From NCBI RefSeq assembly GCF_003852495.1, contig NZ_QAJI01000003.1, positions 487,776-551,775 of the forward strand: a stretch of 64,000 bases of DNA, written 5' to 3'. The position numbers and the translations under genes were made by a program. Below are positions 8,272-16,732 of the stretch, one piece after another. Position 1 is the first letter of the stretch; each line of letters begins with the position of its first letter. This DNA comes from Taibaiella sp. KBW10 (GTDB lineage: Bacteria; Bacteroidota; Bacteroidia; Chitinophagales; Chitinophagaceae). The notes under the pieces are model-generated. The model was not told the DNA's origin and made no database searches. It saw only the letters and a list, made by a program, of their open reading frames with translations.

Positions 8272-11200
8272 TTATTTACCCTGCACTTTTCTGAGGTATT
8301 CTTCTGCCATTTTTTGGTAAAAAGGTTTCAGTACCGGCACGGTAGTCCGGTATTGCTCAAACAGTTGTTGCTGCCGTTTCAGGTAGTCAGAAAGCTCTGC
8401 AGGCATTGGTCTTGGCGCATCTTTACCTGCTTCGGCACTACGTTTATTATCTTCTTCCTGCTCCTGAATGGCCTTTTCGGCTTCCAGCATACGGGTCAGG
8501 ATTTCTTTATTGCGCTGAATGAGTTCATCGATGTTTCTACGGAAGACCAGATCGGTTTCTTGTTTATCCAATGCCGCCTGGATGGCCCTGATTTCATTGG
8601 TAACCTTGCCACCCATCCCTTTACTGTTCAGGACATCGATCAGCTCCTGCATCTGTTTCCGCAGCATGGCCTGTTGCTGTGCCAGGCGAGCGATCTGCTC
8701 TGCGGTGCCCTGGCTACCGCCATTTTGCTGCCCGTTCTGCCCTTGGCCTTGCCCATTTTGACCCTGACCGCTTTGTCCCTGACCAGATTGCCCCTGGCCT
8801 TGCTGGCCTCCGGGTTGCTGCCCCTGTTTCATTTGCTGCATGCCCTGCCCCATTTGTTGCTGACCCGTAATAATGTCTTTCATCATTCCGGAACCACTTC
8901 CCTGACCTTGGCCCTGGCCTTTTCCTTTTTTCGGTTTGCTCTGTCCGCCACTGCCACTCGCGCCACCTTGTTGTGATTGCATCAAATTACTGAGCAGCTC
9001 ATTGAGCAAGAGGGCAAGGTTATTGGCCGCCGTCATGGCATACTGCTGACGGGGCAATATTTCGCCGATATTTCTTTGTTCAAAAGCATCGAGGGTACGC
9101 GCAATATTCTGATCCAGGTCAGATGTTTCTTTGTTGACGGTAGCTGCTATTTTAAAGATCCGCTTGCTTAAGGTATACAAGCTATCCTTGATCATCTTGG
9201 TGTTATTCTTTAATCGGTTCTGTTCTTTGGTCAACAGCAAATAAGATGGGCTATTAATGCTGGTTGTACGCACCAGTTTCATCAGGTTTTCCTGATCAAA
9301 GGAGAAACGAATAAGATTGGTCAGTAGTTGACGGGTCGCTTTTATATCGATATCCAATTGCTCCATATCCATACCGCCTGCCATATCCATCAGGCTTTTG
9401 CTCATTTCTGCCAATTTATTTTTGGCATTCTGCTGCGATTGCTTGGCCTTACTCTTATCGTTTTGCTGCAATTGCTGGCTGCTCTTATCCATTTCTTCAC
9501 CAGCCTCTTTGCCCTGCTCTTGTGCTTTATCCAGCTTCTGCGGTTGCTCTAATTGTTCATTTTGTTTGGTAATCTCTTTCAACTCGTTTTGTAAAGCCTT
9601 ATCCAGGGCATCTTTAATTTTTTCCTGTTCTTTCTTCAAGGCATCATTGGCTTTTTCCCCGGCTTCGGTTTCTTTCTGCAAGGCTCCTTCTCGCTTAGAT
9701 AACTCATCCAGTTTCTGCGCCAGGGCTTCCATATTCATCTGCATTTCCAGCTTTTTCATCAGCTCTTGCATACGTTCCATATCCATCTTGAACAGTTTAT
9801 TATTCTGCTCCATTTGCTGGAATTGATTAAGGGCATCGCGCTGGTCTTTCTTCTGCAGTAATTCCTGCAACTTTTTAATCTGTTCTTCCAGCTGTTTGTC
9901 TTTCAGGTTATCAATCTGTTCTTTAATAGATGCTTGCTTTTCCTTTATGTCTTCGCTGAAATTTTTGGCTTCACTTTGTTTCTGCTGTTCTTCAAATCGT
10001 TTCTTCAGGTTTTCCAGATTTGTTTTCAACTGCAGATTTTTATCCAGTACCGATTGCATTTTTTGGGTACGCTCCCAACTGGATTCACCCGATTCCAGCA
10101 TTTCTTTCTGCATATTCTGCAATTCCTCTTTCAACTGTTCCGATTGTGCCGCACTGCTACTCATACTGGCATTCATCTTCTCTGCATTTTCGGCCATTGA
10201 CTTATCCAGCTGTGTCAGGTTCGGCGCTTTCCAGGACATCACGGTGCTCTTACTACTCTTACTGCCGTTCACGCAATCATTATCCCAGGCTTCTACAAAG
10301 TAATTCACCTGGTATCCGGGTGCCAGCTTTAAGGTGCCGATATCGAAATAATGGGAGAAGGCAACAACTTGCCCTCCACTCTTCAGAGGAACTGATTTTG
10401 TACTCAGAATTTTATTTTCGGCATTAAGGATCTGGTAGACAAAAAGTGTCTGCCGCACTTCATAATCATCGCCGGCGGTACCGGTAATAAGGATTTGCTG
10501 TGCCAGTGTGGTATCTTTATTCACATTGATACTTACTTGCGGGTACTGATCTTCTATGGTTTGCACCTGGTATTGTAAGGTATCTACCCTGCCCTGCTGT
10601 TTATTTTTAAGAATCAGAAGATAGGGCATTGCCGACATAAACCGTATGGCACTGCTAAAGCGCTGCCCGTTTTGAGCAAGTAATTGGTTTACATTTCCGG
10701 CAATCACTTGTATTTCATCCGTGTGTTTGGTCTCCAGCTGCCATGCCAAGGTGGTACCAACCGGAACACTGACATCCGATAAGCCTTGTAAGGTTTCGCT
10801 TTTCTTACCGGTATAGGCAGGGTAATTCAGGGTCATGCGCATCGACTGTATTTCGGGTTTATGAAACACTTTGAGCTGATAGGCCTCTGAGTAGTAATCT
10901 GCCGCTGTAAGCCGGAAAGTTATATCCTGCGTCACTTTCGGGAAGGTATAGGTAAATTTGTTTTTGCCACTAGCCTGCATTTCTACCTGCTCACTCCCTA
11001 AAACGACAAACAATCTTTCGGGCAATTTGTCGCCCGCTACCGCCGCGATCAGGGTAAAGGCCTGCCCTTCTATTACATTCAGGTTTTTATTGATAAGCTT
11101 GAAGGTAAAAGGAGCGGGTTTGGCAAAGAAAACGGAGGGTTGTGATAAACGATAGCCCCCTTCTGTAAAGATCTTAGGTGCGATTAAAAAAACCCCTAAA

Positions 11201-11700
11201 GCAATGAGCAAAGGCAAGCCTAAGAGCGGTAAGTATTTTTTATTTTTACCCAAATCAATGGCCGATCCAAAGGGTAATATACTGATCTTAGCCGCACGCT
11301 GATCAATGCTGGCTGCCACCAGCTCCTCACTCTCGGATGCATTACCAGTCTGATGTTTTAATTGTAGTACATTCAGGAGTTTATCCTTCACCTCCGGAAA
11401 AAAATTGCCGACAATGACTGCTGCCTGTTCATGGGAAATGATTTTTCCCAATTGTTTCATTTTAAAAAAGGGAATCAGTACCCAGACAATCAAGGCCAGT
11501 AGTCCGACGGAGAAAAAGAAACCCAAAAGGGTCCATTTTACCTGAATGGAAAAGAAGAAAAAATACTCTCCTACAGTAATGAGTAAAAGGTATAATAGAA
11601 CACAAGCTAAGAAGATAAGCCCGCCACGCATCAGCTGATTCGCATAATACTTACGAATGAAAGCGTCCAGCTTTTGCAGTAATAGGTCGTAGTGGCTCAT
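8272..11700 (-). CDS. DUF4175 family giant membrane protein, Gln/Gly-rich
   Basis: A 1142-residue protein matching the Bacteroidota DUF4175 architecture. Hydrophobic spans lie near residues 25-45, 52-75 and 155-175. A predicted beta-rich periplasmic portion covers about 180-500. A very long Gln/Lys/Glu coiled coil covers about 500-790, and a low-complexity stretch of GQ/SGQ repeats about 915-995, before a final helical segment. Function is unknown. It starts 9 bp after the TPR/DUF2135 gene and is probably co-transcribed with it and the AsmA-like gene, suggesting an envelope role. The low-complexity section produces long antisense open frames that are artefacts. Confidence 0.8.
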   Translation of the reverse strand: MSHYDLLLQKLDAFIRKYYANQLMRGGLIFLACVLLYLLLITVGEYFFFFSIQVKWTLLGFFFSVGLLALIVWVLIPFFKMKQLGKIISHEQAAVIVGNFFPEVKDKLLNVLQLKHQTGNASESEELVAASIDQRAAKISILPFGSAIDLGKNKKYLPLLGLPLLIALGVFLIAPKIFTEGGYRLSQPSVFFAKPAPFTFKLINKNLNVIEGQAFTLIAAVAGDKLPERLFVVLGSEQVEMQASGKNKFTYTFPKVTQDITFRLTAADYYSEAYQLKVFHKPEIQSMRMTLNYPAYTGKKSETLQGLSDVSVPVGTTLAWQLETKHTDEIQVIAGNVNQLLAQNGQRFSSAIRFMSAMPYLLILKNKQQGRVDTLQYQVQTIEDQYPQVSINVNKDTTLAQQILITGTAGDDYEVRQTLFVYQILNAENKILSTKSVPLKSGGQVVAFSHYFDIGTLKLAPGYQVNYFVEAWDNDCVNGSKSSKSTVMSWKAPNLTQLDKSMAENAEKMNASMSSSAAQSEQLKEELQNMQKEMLESGESSWERTQKMQSVLDKNLQLKTNLENLKKRFEEQQKQSEAKNFSEDIKEKQASIKEQIDNLKDKQLEEQIKKLQELLQKKDQRDALNQFQQMEQNNKLFKMDMERMQELMKKLEMQMNMEALAQKLDELSKREGALQKETEAGEKANDALKKEQEKIKDALDKALQNELKEITKQNEQLEQPQKLDKAQEQGKEAGEEMDKSSQQLQQNDKSKAKQSQQNAKNKLAEMSKSLMDMAGGMDMEQLDIDIKATRQLLTNLIRFSFDQENLMKLVRTTSINSPSYLLLTKEQNRLKNNTKMIKDSLYTLSKRIFKIAATVNKETSDLDQNIARTLDAFEQRNIGEILPRQQYAMTAANNLALLLNELLSNLMQSQQGGASGSGGQSKPKKGKGQGQGQGSGSGMMKDIITGQQQMGQGMQQMKQGQQPGGQQGQGQSGQGQSGQGQNGQGQGQNGQQNGGSQGTAEQIARLAQQQAMLRKQMQELIDVLNSKGMGGKVTNEIRAIQAALDKQETDLVFRRNIDELIQRNKEILTRMLEAEKAIQEQEEDNKRSAEAGKDAPRPMPAELSDYLKRQQQLFEQYRTTVPVLKPFYQKMAEEYLRKVQGK

Positions 11701-11709
11701 CTTAAAAAC

Positions 11710-12870
11710 TTACTTTATTTGTTTACGGACTCTTTTCAAGGCACTCATATATGCGGCATTGCTACTCACCGTATTGGCTGCTTTCTGGAAGCTTTGTGCC
11801 GCCTCTTTATATCTCAATTGCTTTTCATAAGCCAAACCGGTATTATAATGGGCATTGGCCTTATCCTGCGCAGTACTTTCATTTAAATTGAAAATACGTG
11901 TACTGGTTTCAATACACTCCTGATACTTGGCCAGTTTCAATTGCGAAAGGGCTATATTATTAATAATTCTGGGGCGCAGCATGCCACCGGCTTCATTAAG
12001 TGCTTTTTGATACAGCTTAATGGAAAGTTCGTATTCTTTCCGCGCATATGCTTTTTCTCCATGCTCTACATGATCAAGACCTGCCGGCATTGCGGCAAGG
12101 GCATCAGAAGGCACTGCAGTTGCGGTACTTTCCGGATCACTATCCGAGCCAAAATAACTTGTATACACCATACTGTTATAATCTACGATCTGATTGTTAC
12201 GGTCAATGGTAAACACGCGCCAAAGATTCCCTAACTGTCCCGTAGGCACATAATATGTTTTGATCAAAGAATCACCCCGGTACACAAATACTTTAGCATT
12301 GCTCTTACTCAAAGCATCGCTTTGGTTTTTGCGGTTGGTATAGTCCCGCACCAGAAAACCGTACAAATCTGAAACACGTTCTGTAACCGTGATTGTTTCG
12401 GGTCCGTATCCATCTCTGTCGTCTACATCCAGGGCTGCTTTTGCACCCACTTTATTCCCATAGTACACATGTTGGTCGCCATATACGGCATGAATATCCA
12501 GATCGGCCGGCTGCTGTCCCCAACTCAGGACAACCCTAATGGATCCATTATCGGCCAGGGAAGGGCTCAAAGCATAGGTATAGCCTTGGCAAGGGCATTT
12601 CACGACGAGTGTCGAATACCCTTTTTTCTTGATAATAATCAGTGTATTTTCATCATCATCAAATGCTTGTCCCGTAACCATTTCGCCTGCAGCATTGGTT
12701 GTACCCAACACTGTTTGGCTGCCGTTTTTCTGTATATATACTTCTGCTCCTGTTACTACTGCGTCTTTGATGGTTGCATCCAGTACTTTTATTGTTGTTC
12801 TGTTTTGTGCCTGTACTTTAATACCGAAAACGAAAAGGGTCATCAGTATAACGTATCGCTTCAATGTCAT
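11710..12870 (-). CDS. Secreted TPR protein with DUF2135 (YfaP-like) domain
   Basis: A 386-residue exported protein (signal peptide 1-21, ending VQAQ). Residues about 22-100 resemble a carboxypeptidase-regulatory-like beta sandwich. Residues about 110-215 carry a DUF2135/YfaP-like core (LSWGQQPADLDIHA), a fold linked to secreted or surface proteins. At least three TPR-like helices occupy about 265-380. The -7 element TATATTTG lies at 12897-12904. It is the first gene of the run TPR/DUF2135, DUF4175, AsmA-like, tsaD, trmN6. The TPR part suggests a protein-assembly role; this is inference. Confidence 0.72.
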   Translation of the reverse strand: MTLKRYVILMTLFVFGIKVQAQNRTTIKVLDATIKDAVVTGAEVYIQKNGSQTVLGTTNAAGEMVTGQAFDDDENTLIIIKKKGYSTLVVKCPCQGYTYALSPSLADNGSIRVVLSWGQQPADLDIHAVYGDQHVYYGNKVGAKAALDVDDRDGYGPETITVTERVSDLYGFLVRDYTNRKNQSDALSKSNAKVFVYRGDSLIKTYYVPTGQLGNLWRVFTIDRNNQIVDYNSMVYTSYFGSDSDPESTATAVPSDALAAMPAGLDHVEHGEKAYARKEYELSIKLYQKALNEAGGMLRPRIINNIALSQLKLAKYQECIETSTRIFNLNESTAQDKANAHYNTGLAYEKQLRYKEAAQSFQKAANTVSSNAAYMSALKRVRKQIK

Positions 12871-12896
12871 ATTGTTTTTGTTTTATTTCCGAAGGT

Positions 12897-12904
12897 CAAA
12901 TATA
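12897..12904 (-). promoter_or_regulatory. -7 element for the TPR/DUF2135-DUF4175 run
   Basis: TATATTTG on the minus strand, 26 bases before the ATG at 12870, matching TAnnTTTG. Confidence 0.55.
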
Positions 12905-12940
12905 CTCGTTTTAGGGCTTTATCGCCATAGATACTACTTC

Positions 12941-13945
12941 TTAGTTCAGGAATTTATCTAAAACATGCTGCCAGGTGGCCGGTTCACGGTCCAGAAACTG
13001 CTGTACCCATGTGTGTATCCATTGCGGTCCGGCACTAAATCCTTTTGTACCCAAGCCATTACAGATTCCCAGCTGAGGTTGTTTAGGATGCCAGCCGATA
13101 AAAGGAATCTGCCCTACGGTAGTAGGCCGTTCGGCACAGACATGCCCCAGCACCCGGAAAGGAACTTTAAGCCAATCATTCAAAGCTGCTAAAGTATCTG
13201 CTTTCCATTGTTCATCGGGGATATGATCGGTAAAATGCCAGTTATAATTGCTGCCACACCAGTAACGGTTATCGCCTTTGGGAATGAGCCTTAGTTTGTC
13301 TTTATTAAAAATAATATTGTCCGGCAGGCCTTCGATGTCAAGATGCAGGACCTCGCCCCGATTGCGGGTAAACCGTAAACCTTGAAAAAGGGATGAGCCA
13401 TGTGCCTGCACACCATTACAATAGATCACTTTATAGTAATGCTGTGCTTGATACAACACGTGTTCTGCATCAAAATGCAATTGCGTTTCATCGAAGTGCT
13501 CTTCTAAAAGCAAACCTTCTTTTTTCAGGAATATACGCCAGTGATCTAATAAGGTTTCATTATCTATCATGGCTACCGGAAAGCATTCATTGATTTTTGT
13601 GCATTCCCGGAAATATGCATCATAGGCTTTTATCCTTTCCGGTTGGTGTACTCTTTCCGAGTCAAAAAAGACCATAGTACTTTCGCGCACAAAAGGGGCG
13701 TCGAGCAAGGTTTCCATGGCCCGGTAAGTACGGATGGCGACCGTAAACATTTCGGTTCTCCTTTGTTCACCCACACCGGTTTTACCGGAAAAAGGATTCA
13801 ATACTGCTCCGGAAGTATGGCTGGCGCTATTTGCGGCCGGTATATCAATCACTTTAAAGGGAATCTGTTTATTGTAGAGTTCGAAACTGAGTAAGGTTCC
13901 GGCAATTCCTTGTCCTACAATGAGAATAGGTTCATTTATCTGCAT
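12941..13945 (-). CDS. FAD-dependent oxidoreductase (DAO family)
   Basis: A 334-residue flavoprotein with the N-terminal dinucleotide-binding motif VGQGIAG at 11-17 and a DAO-type fold (HTSGAVLNPFSG near 43-54, C-terminal GLGTKGFSAGP). It probably oxidises an amine or amino acid; the substrate is unknown. The ATG at 13945 must be the start because the FAD motif begins ten residues later. A terminator-like hairpin and seven-T run directly abut this ATG, leaving no room for a ribosome binding site, so expression may be controlled by read-through from the YkvA gene. Confidence 0.8.
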   Translation of the reverse strand: MQINEPILIVGQGIAGTLLSFELYNKQIPFKVIDIPAANSASHTSGAVLNPFSGKTGVGEQRRTEMFTVAIRTYRAMETLLDAPFVRESTMVFFDSERVHQPERIKAYDAYFRECTKINECFPVAMIDNETLLDHWRIFLKKEGLLLEEHFDETQLHFDAEHVLYQAQHYYKVIYCNGVQAHGSSLFQGLRFTRNRGEVLHLDIEGLPDNIIFNKDKLRLIPKGDNRYWCGSNYNWHFTDHIPDEQWKADTLAALNDWLKVPFRVLGHVCAERPTTVGQIPFIGWHPKQPQLGICNGLGTKGFSAGPQWIHTWVQQFLDREPATWQHVLDKFLN

Positions 13946-13952
13946 AAAAAAA

Positions 13953-13971
13953 GCCAGCTGTTGTTGCTGGC
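13953..13971 (-). terminator. Hairpin with T-run directly before the FAD gene
   Basis: Arms GCCAGC / GCTGGC with a 7-nt loop, followed on the minus strand by seven T that run straight into the ATG of the FAD oxidoreductase. It looks like an intrinsic terminator after the YkvA gene, but by position it could act as an attenuator. Confidence 0.65.
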
Positions 13972-13983
13972 AAATTTAGATTT

Positions 13984-14298
13984 TTACTTCCACTTCGTGT
14001 TTAAAACTATGGGTTTCCCACTTTCGTATTGTTTCTGTTGCTGGTATTTCTCTAATTCTTTTTCCAAAAATTTAGATGCATAGGAAAACAAGATAAGGTC
14101 GTCGATCCAACCCAAGCCGATAATCCAGTCCGGGATAAGATCAACAGGAGATACGATATAGACCAATGAAGCCAAAAACAGCAAGGCTGTCATGACCGGA
14201 ATCTTATAAGTACCGGAAAACACCTCTTTAAACATAGGCAGGATAATATTCCTTTTTTTAAACAAGCCATAAAACCTGCGTAAACGGCTAAATGGCAT
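13984..14298 (-). CDS. YkvA family (DUF1232) small membrane protein
   Basis: A 104-residue protein with the DUF1232 signature SPVDLIPDWIIGLGWIDDL at about 59-77 between hydrophobic segments. Function is unknown. The ATG at 14298 is preferred over an in-frame TTG at 14319, since AAGGGG lies 5-10 bases upstream of it. The terminator-like hairpin at 13953-13971 follows the stop codon. Confidence 0.8.
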   Translation of the reverse strand: MPFSRLRRFYGLFKKRNIILPMFKEVFSGTYKIPVMTALLFLASLVYIVSPVDLIPDWIIGLGWIDDLILFSYASKFLEKELEKYQQQKQYESGKPIVLNTKWK

Positions 14299-14460
14299 AG
14301 AAGCCCCTTTGTTTTTCAATTTTATATTATTTATTTGGTTAATGTACTATATAAGATATAAAATTATACCATAAGTTTAAAATGAAATCACAAATTTGCT
14401 TTGTGGGTTGCCCGCTTGTTAATTTAGGCGGATTTTAAAGGGATGGCTTTTAAAATCACG

Positions 14461-14468
14461 TACTTTTG
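14461..14468 (+). promoter_or_regulatory. -7 element for the lolA-like operon
   Basis: TACTTTTG, a perfect TAnnTTTG, 24 bases before the ATG at 14493. No convincing -33 box was seen. Confidence 0.55.
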
Positions 14469-14492
14469 CATTCGAAATGAACGCATTTGACT

Positions 14493-15125
14493 ATGAAATT
14501 GTATAAAATACTGCTTACACTCGCGGCGGCCCTAAGTCTGCAAACAGCAACAGCACAGTTTACCGCCCTGAGCAACACTGCTGCAGTACAGCAAACACTA
14601 GCTGCTACTGCCACCAAAACACAAACCATCAGCAGTGATTTTACTCAGGTAAAAAACATGAAGATGCTTAATGATAAGGTAAGCTCAAAAGGAAAATTCT
14701 ATTTTAAGCAAAATGATAAGGTACGTATCGAATACACCCAACCCTTCCAGTATTTATTAGTGATGAGTGGTGGTATGATCATGGTAAAGGAAAATGGAAA
14801 GGTATCTAAGATCAATACGAGAAATAGCCTGACCATGCAATCCGTCAACCGCGTGATGATGGATTGTATGCGCGGTACGGTGTTTAATAATAAAGATTTT
14901 TCGGTTAAGGCACTGGCTTCATCCACCCAATATTTATTAAAGCTCAGCCCGGTAAATACCGCGATGAAGGGCTTGTTTAAAAACATTGATGTATACCTGA
15001 ATAAGGCAGACAACAATGTAAGTAAATTAGTGATGACGGAAAATAATGGCGATTATACGGAGATGATTTTTTCTAATAAAAAAATAAATACGGCCCTTGC
15101 TGATGCGTTATTTTCTGTTCGCTAG
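14493..15125 (+). CDS. LolA-like outer-membrane lipoprotein carrier
   Basis: A 210-residue exported protein (signal peptide about 1-21, ATAQ) with the LolA-like fold signature: SSDFTQVK near 46-53, then the KGKFYFKQNDKVRIEY strand pair. LolA-like proteins shuttle acyl chains or lipoproteins across the periplasm. The ATG at 14493 is chosen over TTG at 14487. The stop lies 23 bases inside the next gene, which itself overlaps the third, so the three are one translationally coupled operon. In flexirubin and aryl-polyene loci a LolA homologue accompanies lipid-handling enzymes; that link is inference. Confidence 0.82.
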   Translation: MKLYKILLTLAAALSLQTATAQFTALSNTAAVQQTLAATATKTQTISSDFTQVKNMKMLNDKVSSKGKFYFKQNDKVRIEYTQPFQYLLVMSGGMIMVKENGKVSKINTRNSLTMQSVNRVMMDCMRGTVFNNKDFSVKALASSTQYLLKLSPVNTAMKGLFKNIDVYLNKADNNVSKLVMTENNGDYTEMIFSNKKINTALADALFSVR

Positions 15126-15792
15126 TCTCTTATTATTATCGGCTTGTAAGGTGCGCAGCTATCAGCAAGCGCAAGCAGTACCCGCTGCACAGAAAGCAAC
15201 CTATCCGAGCAGCAGCTTATCCTTCCAACCAAAGTTTGATAAGGTTTTATATAATTGTGTGGTGGATGGCCGTAGCCCTTTGGGTAAAAAGTACCATCTC
15301 AGTGGTTTATTGTTTATCAAACAATTGGACGATTCCAGTACGCGTGTAGTCTTTCAAAACCAAATGGGCATTTCTTACTTTGATTTCGGCTGGAGTAAGG
15401 ATAATACCTTTACGGTACATTCGATTATGCCGCAGATGGATAAGGCTGCCCTGATCAAAACCCTGAAAAAAGATTTTGAACTATTGTTGTTCAAGCATTT
15501 GCCGGATACTTATACTGGGATGTATCACATGCCTAAAGATCCGGGGAAGGTATATATGCGCTTCGCATTATCTAAAGGATTTGTGTATTATATTTTTGAG
15601 GGCGCTCAGCTACATAGGATTGAAAATGCTGATGAGCGTAAAAAGGTGATTGTGATGCAATTGGCTCCTACAGCAATTGGCACGCTACCGGAATCCGTTA
15701 TGATCAATCATTTAAGGGCTCATTTCAGCATTCAGTTACAACAGCTGCAACCAAATCTTATTAAAGAAGAAAACGATGTTATTACAGAATAA
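15103..15792 (+). CDS. Unknown lipoprotein of the lolA-like operon
   Basis: A 229-residue lipoprotein with a very short type II signal and lipobox LLSAC (Cys15). The remainder is strand-rich with no family I can name. It overlaps the lolA-like gene by 23 bp and the dehydratase homologue by 17 bp. Its position between a periplasmic lipid carrier and a hotdog-fold protein suggests it is the outer-membrane receptor partner (LolB-like in role, not proven by sequence). Confidence 0.72.
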   Translation: MRYFLFASLLLLSACKVRSYQQAQAVPAAQKATYPSSSLSFQPKFDKVLYNCVVDGRSPLGKKYHLSGLLFIKQLDDSSTRVVFQNQMGISYFDFGWSKDNTFTVHSIMPQMDKAALIKTLKKDFELLLFKHLPDTYTGMYHMPKDPGKVYMRFALSKGFVYYIFEGAQLHRIENADERKKVIVMQLAPTAIGTLPESVMINHLRAHFSIQLQQLQPNLIKEENDVITE

Positions 15793-16147
15793 TTTTTTTG
15801 CCATTCAGGCGACTCATACAGAAGCGCAACGTATCGTAGCTTCTTGTACGATCGATCCGGAACATGCTATTTTCGAAGGTCATTTTCCCAAGCAACCGGT
15901 CGTGCCCGGTGTATGTATGGTACAAATGATTAAAGAAATTTTGGAACAGGGTATTGGAAAAAAATTGTTCTTAAGGGCTGCCAGCCAATTGAAGTTCTTA
16001 CAATTGTTAGTGCCCCAAAAAGGTGCTATAATAACAGCTGACCTCTCCTGGAAAACGGACGATGAAAACAGGTATATCCTCACGGCCAGCCTGCTTTATG
16101 AAGAAAAAGCGGTGATGAAAATGAATGCGCATTTTACCGAGATGTAA
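15776..16147 (+). CDS. FabZ-like hotdog protein with Glu-to-Gln active site
   Basis: A 123-residue single-hotdog protein resembling 3-hydroxyacyl-ACP dehydratases (FabZ/ApeP type). The FabZ-type motif is clear: EGHFPKQPVVPG at 34-45 contains the catalytic His36, but the residue 14 positions on, which is the catalytic Glu in FabZ, is Gln50. It may therefore bind acyl-ACP without dehydrating, or use another base. It overlaps the lipoprotein gene by 17 bp and ends the operon at the hairpin 16169-16195. Confidence 0.78.
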   Translation: MLLQNNFFAIQATHTEAQRIVASCTIDPEHAIFEGHFPKQPVVPGVCMVQMIKEILEQGIGKKLFLRAASQLKFLQLLVPQKGAIITADLSWKTDDENRYILTASLLYEEKAVMKMNAHFTEM

Positions 16148-16168
16148 TCTTCGTTTTTTATATTATAA

Positions 16169-16195
16169 ACAAAGGCTACCCTTGGTAGCCTTTGT
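16169..16195. terminator. Bidirectional terminator
   Basis: A 12-bp perfect stem ACAAAGGCTACC / GGTAGCCTTTGT with a 3-nt loop, between the convergent hotdog (+) and DUF805 (-) genes. Confidence 0.7.
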
Positions 16196-16205
16196 GGTGT
16201 TTATT

Positions 16206-16592
16206 TTATTGATGAAACTGTTTTTGATCGAAATCGAATGAATTACCGGCCGGATTTCTCGGATCGGGGCCATATTCATTTTGGCCTTGCTGACCCTCTG
16301 TTGCGAGCAAGACAATGTTGTAAATAGGGATCAGGATAAACCAACCGCTTTTACCAAGATCATGCATTCTTCTTACGCCCGCAGCAATTGTCGGAAGAAA
16401 CATTATCAATGCCAAAATACCGGGGAGTATCATCGAACCCATGGCACGCGAAATGAAGTTTACAATTAGGGCTATAATAAAATATCCAAGATAGTACCAC
16501 CAAAATTGTGGTCTCGTATCTCTACCATTAAAGTTGGTATAATTTTGCAAGCCTCTTTTAAAATAATCAACCATGTTCATTTTAGTTTCCAT
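16206..16592 (-). CDS. DUF805 inner-membrane protein
   Basis: A 128-residue protein with about four hydrophobic segments (33-48, 52-70, 78-85, 100-112). It carries the DUF805 hallmarks: FNGRDTRPQFWWY near 21-33, RRMHDLGKSGWF near 83-94, and the EGQQGQNEYGPDP tail. The family's function is unknown. It has 140 bp of AT-rich intergenic DNA upstream, where I could not identify a convincing -7 element. No operon partner. Confidence 0.85.
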   Translation of the reverse strand: METKMNMVDYFKRGLQNYTNFNGRDTRPQFWWYYLGYFIIALIVNFISRAMGSMILPGILALIMFLPTIAAGVRRMHDLGKSGWFILIPIYNIVLLATEGQQGQNEYGPDPRNPAGNSFDFDQKQFHQ

Positions 16593-16732
16593 ACGCTTTT
16601 TTCAATTTATAAGTTAAAATAAATATGTATTTGTACTACAATGATAATAAAAATTATTAATGTATCATATTAATTTAAAATTATTTCACTCAAAAAAGAA
16701 GTAGAACTAAAGGCGAGGATATACGGGATATT

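Noticed and set aside
8680-8960. Short direct repeats that might be a CRISPR array or tandem repeat locus
   Set aside because: They are codons for alternating Gly/Gln in one continuous frame, with irregular spacing and no spacers.
8230-8976. Long plus-strand open frame opposite the DUF4175 gene
   Set aside because: It is an antisense artefact of the Gln/Gly-rich coding repeat; it is Leu/Pro-rich and has no motif or promoter.
12469-12930. Plus-strand 153-codon frame
   Set aside because: It is opposite the start of the TPR/DUF2135 gene and its promoter; no domain.
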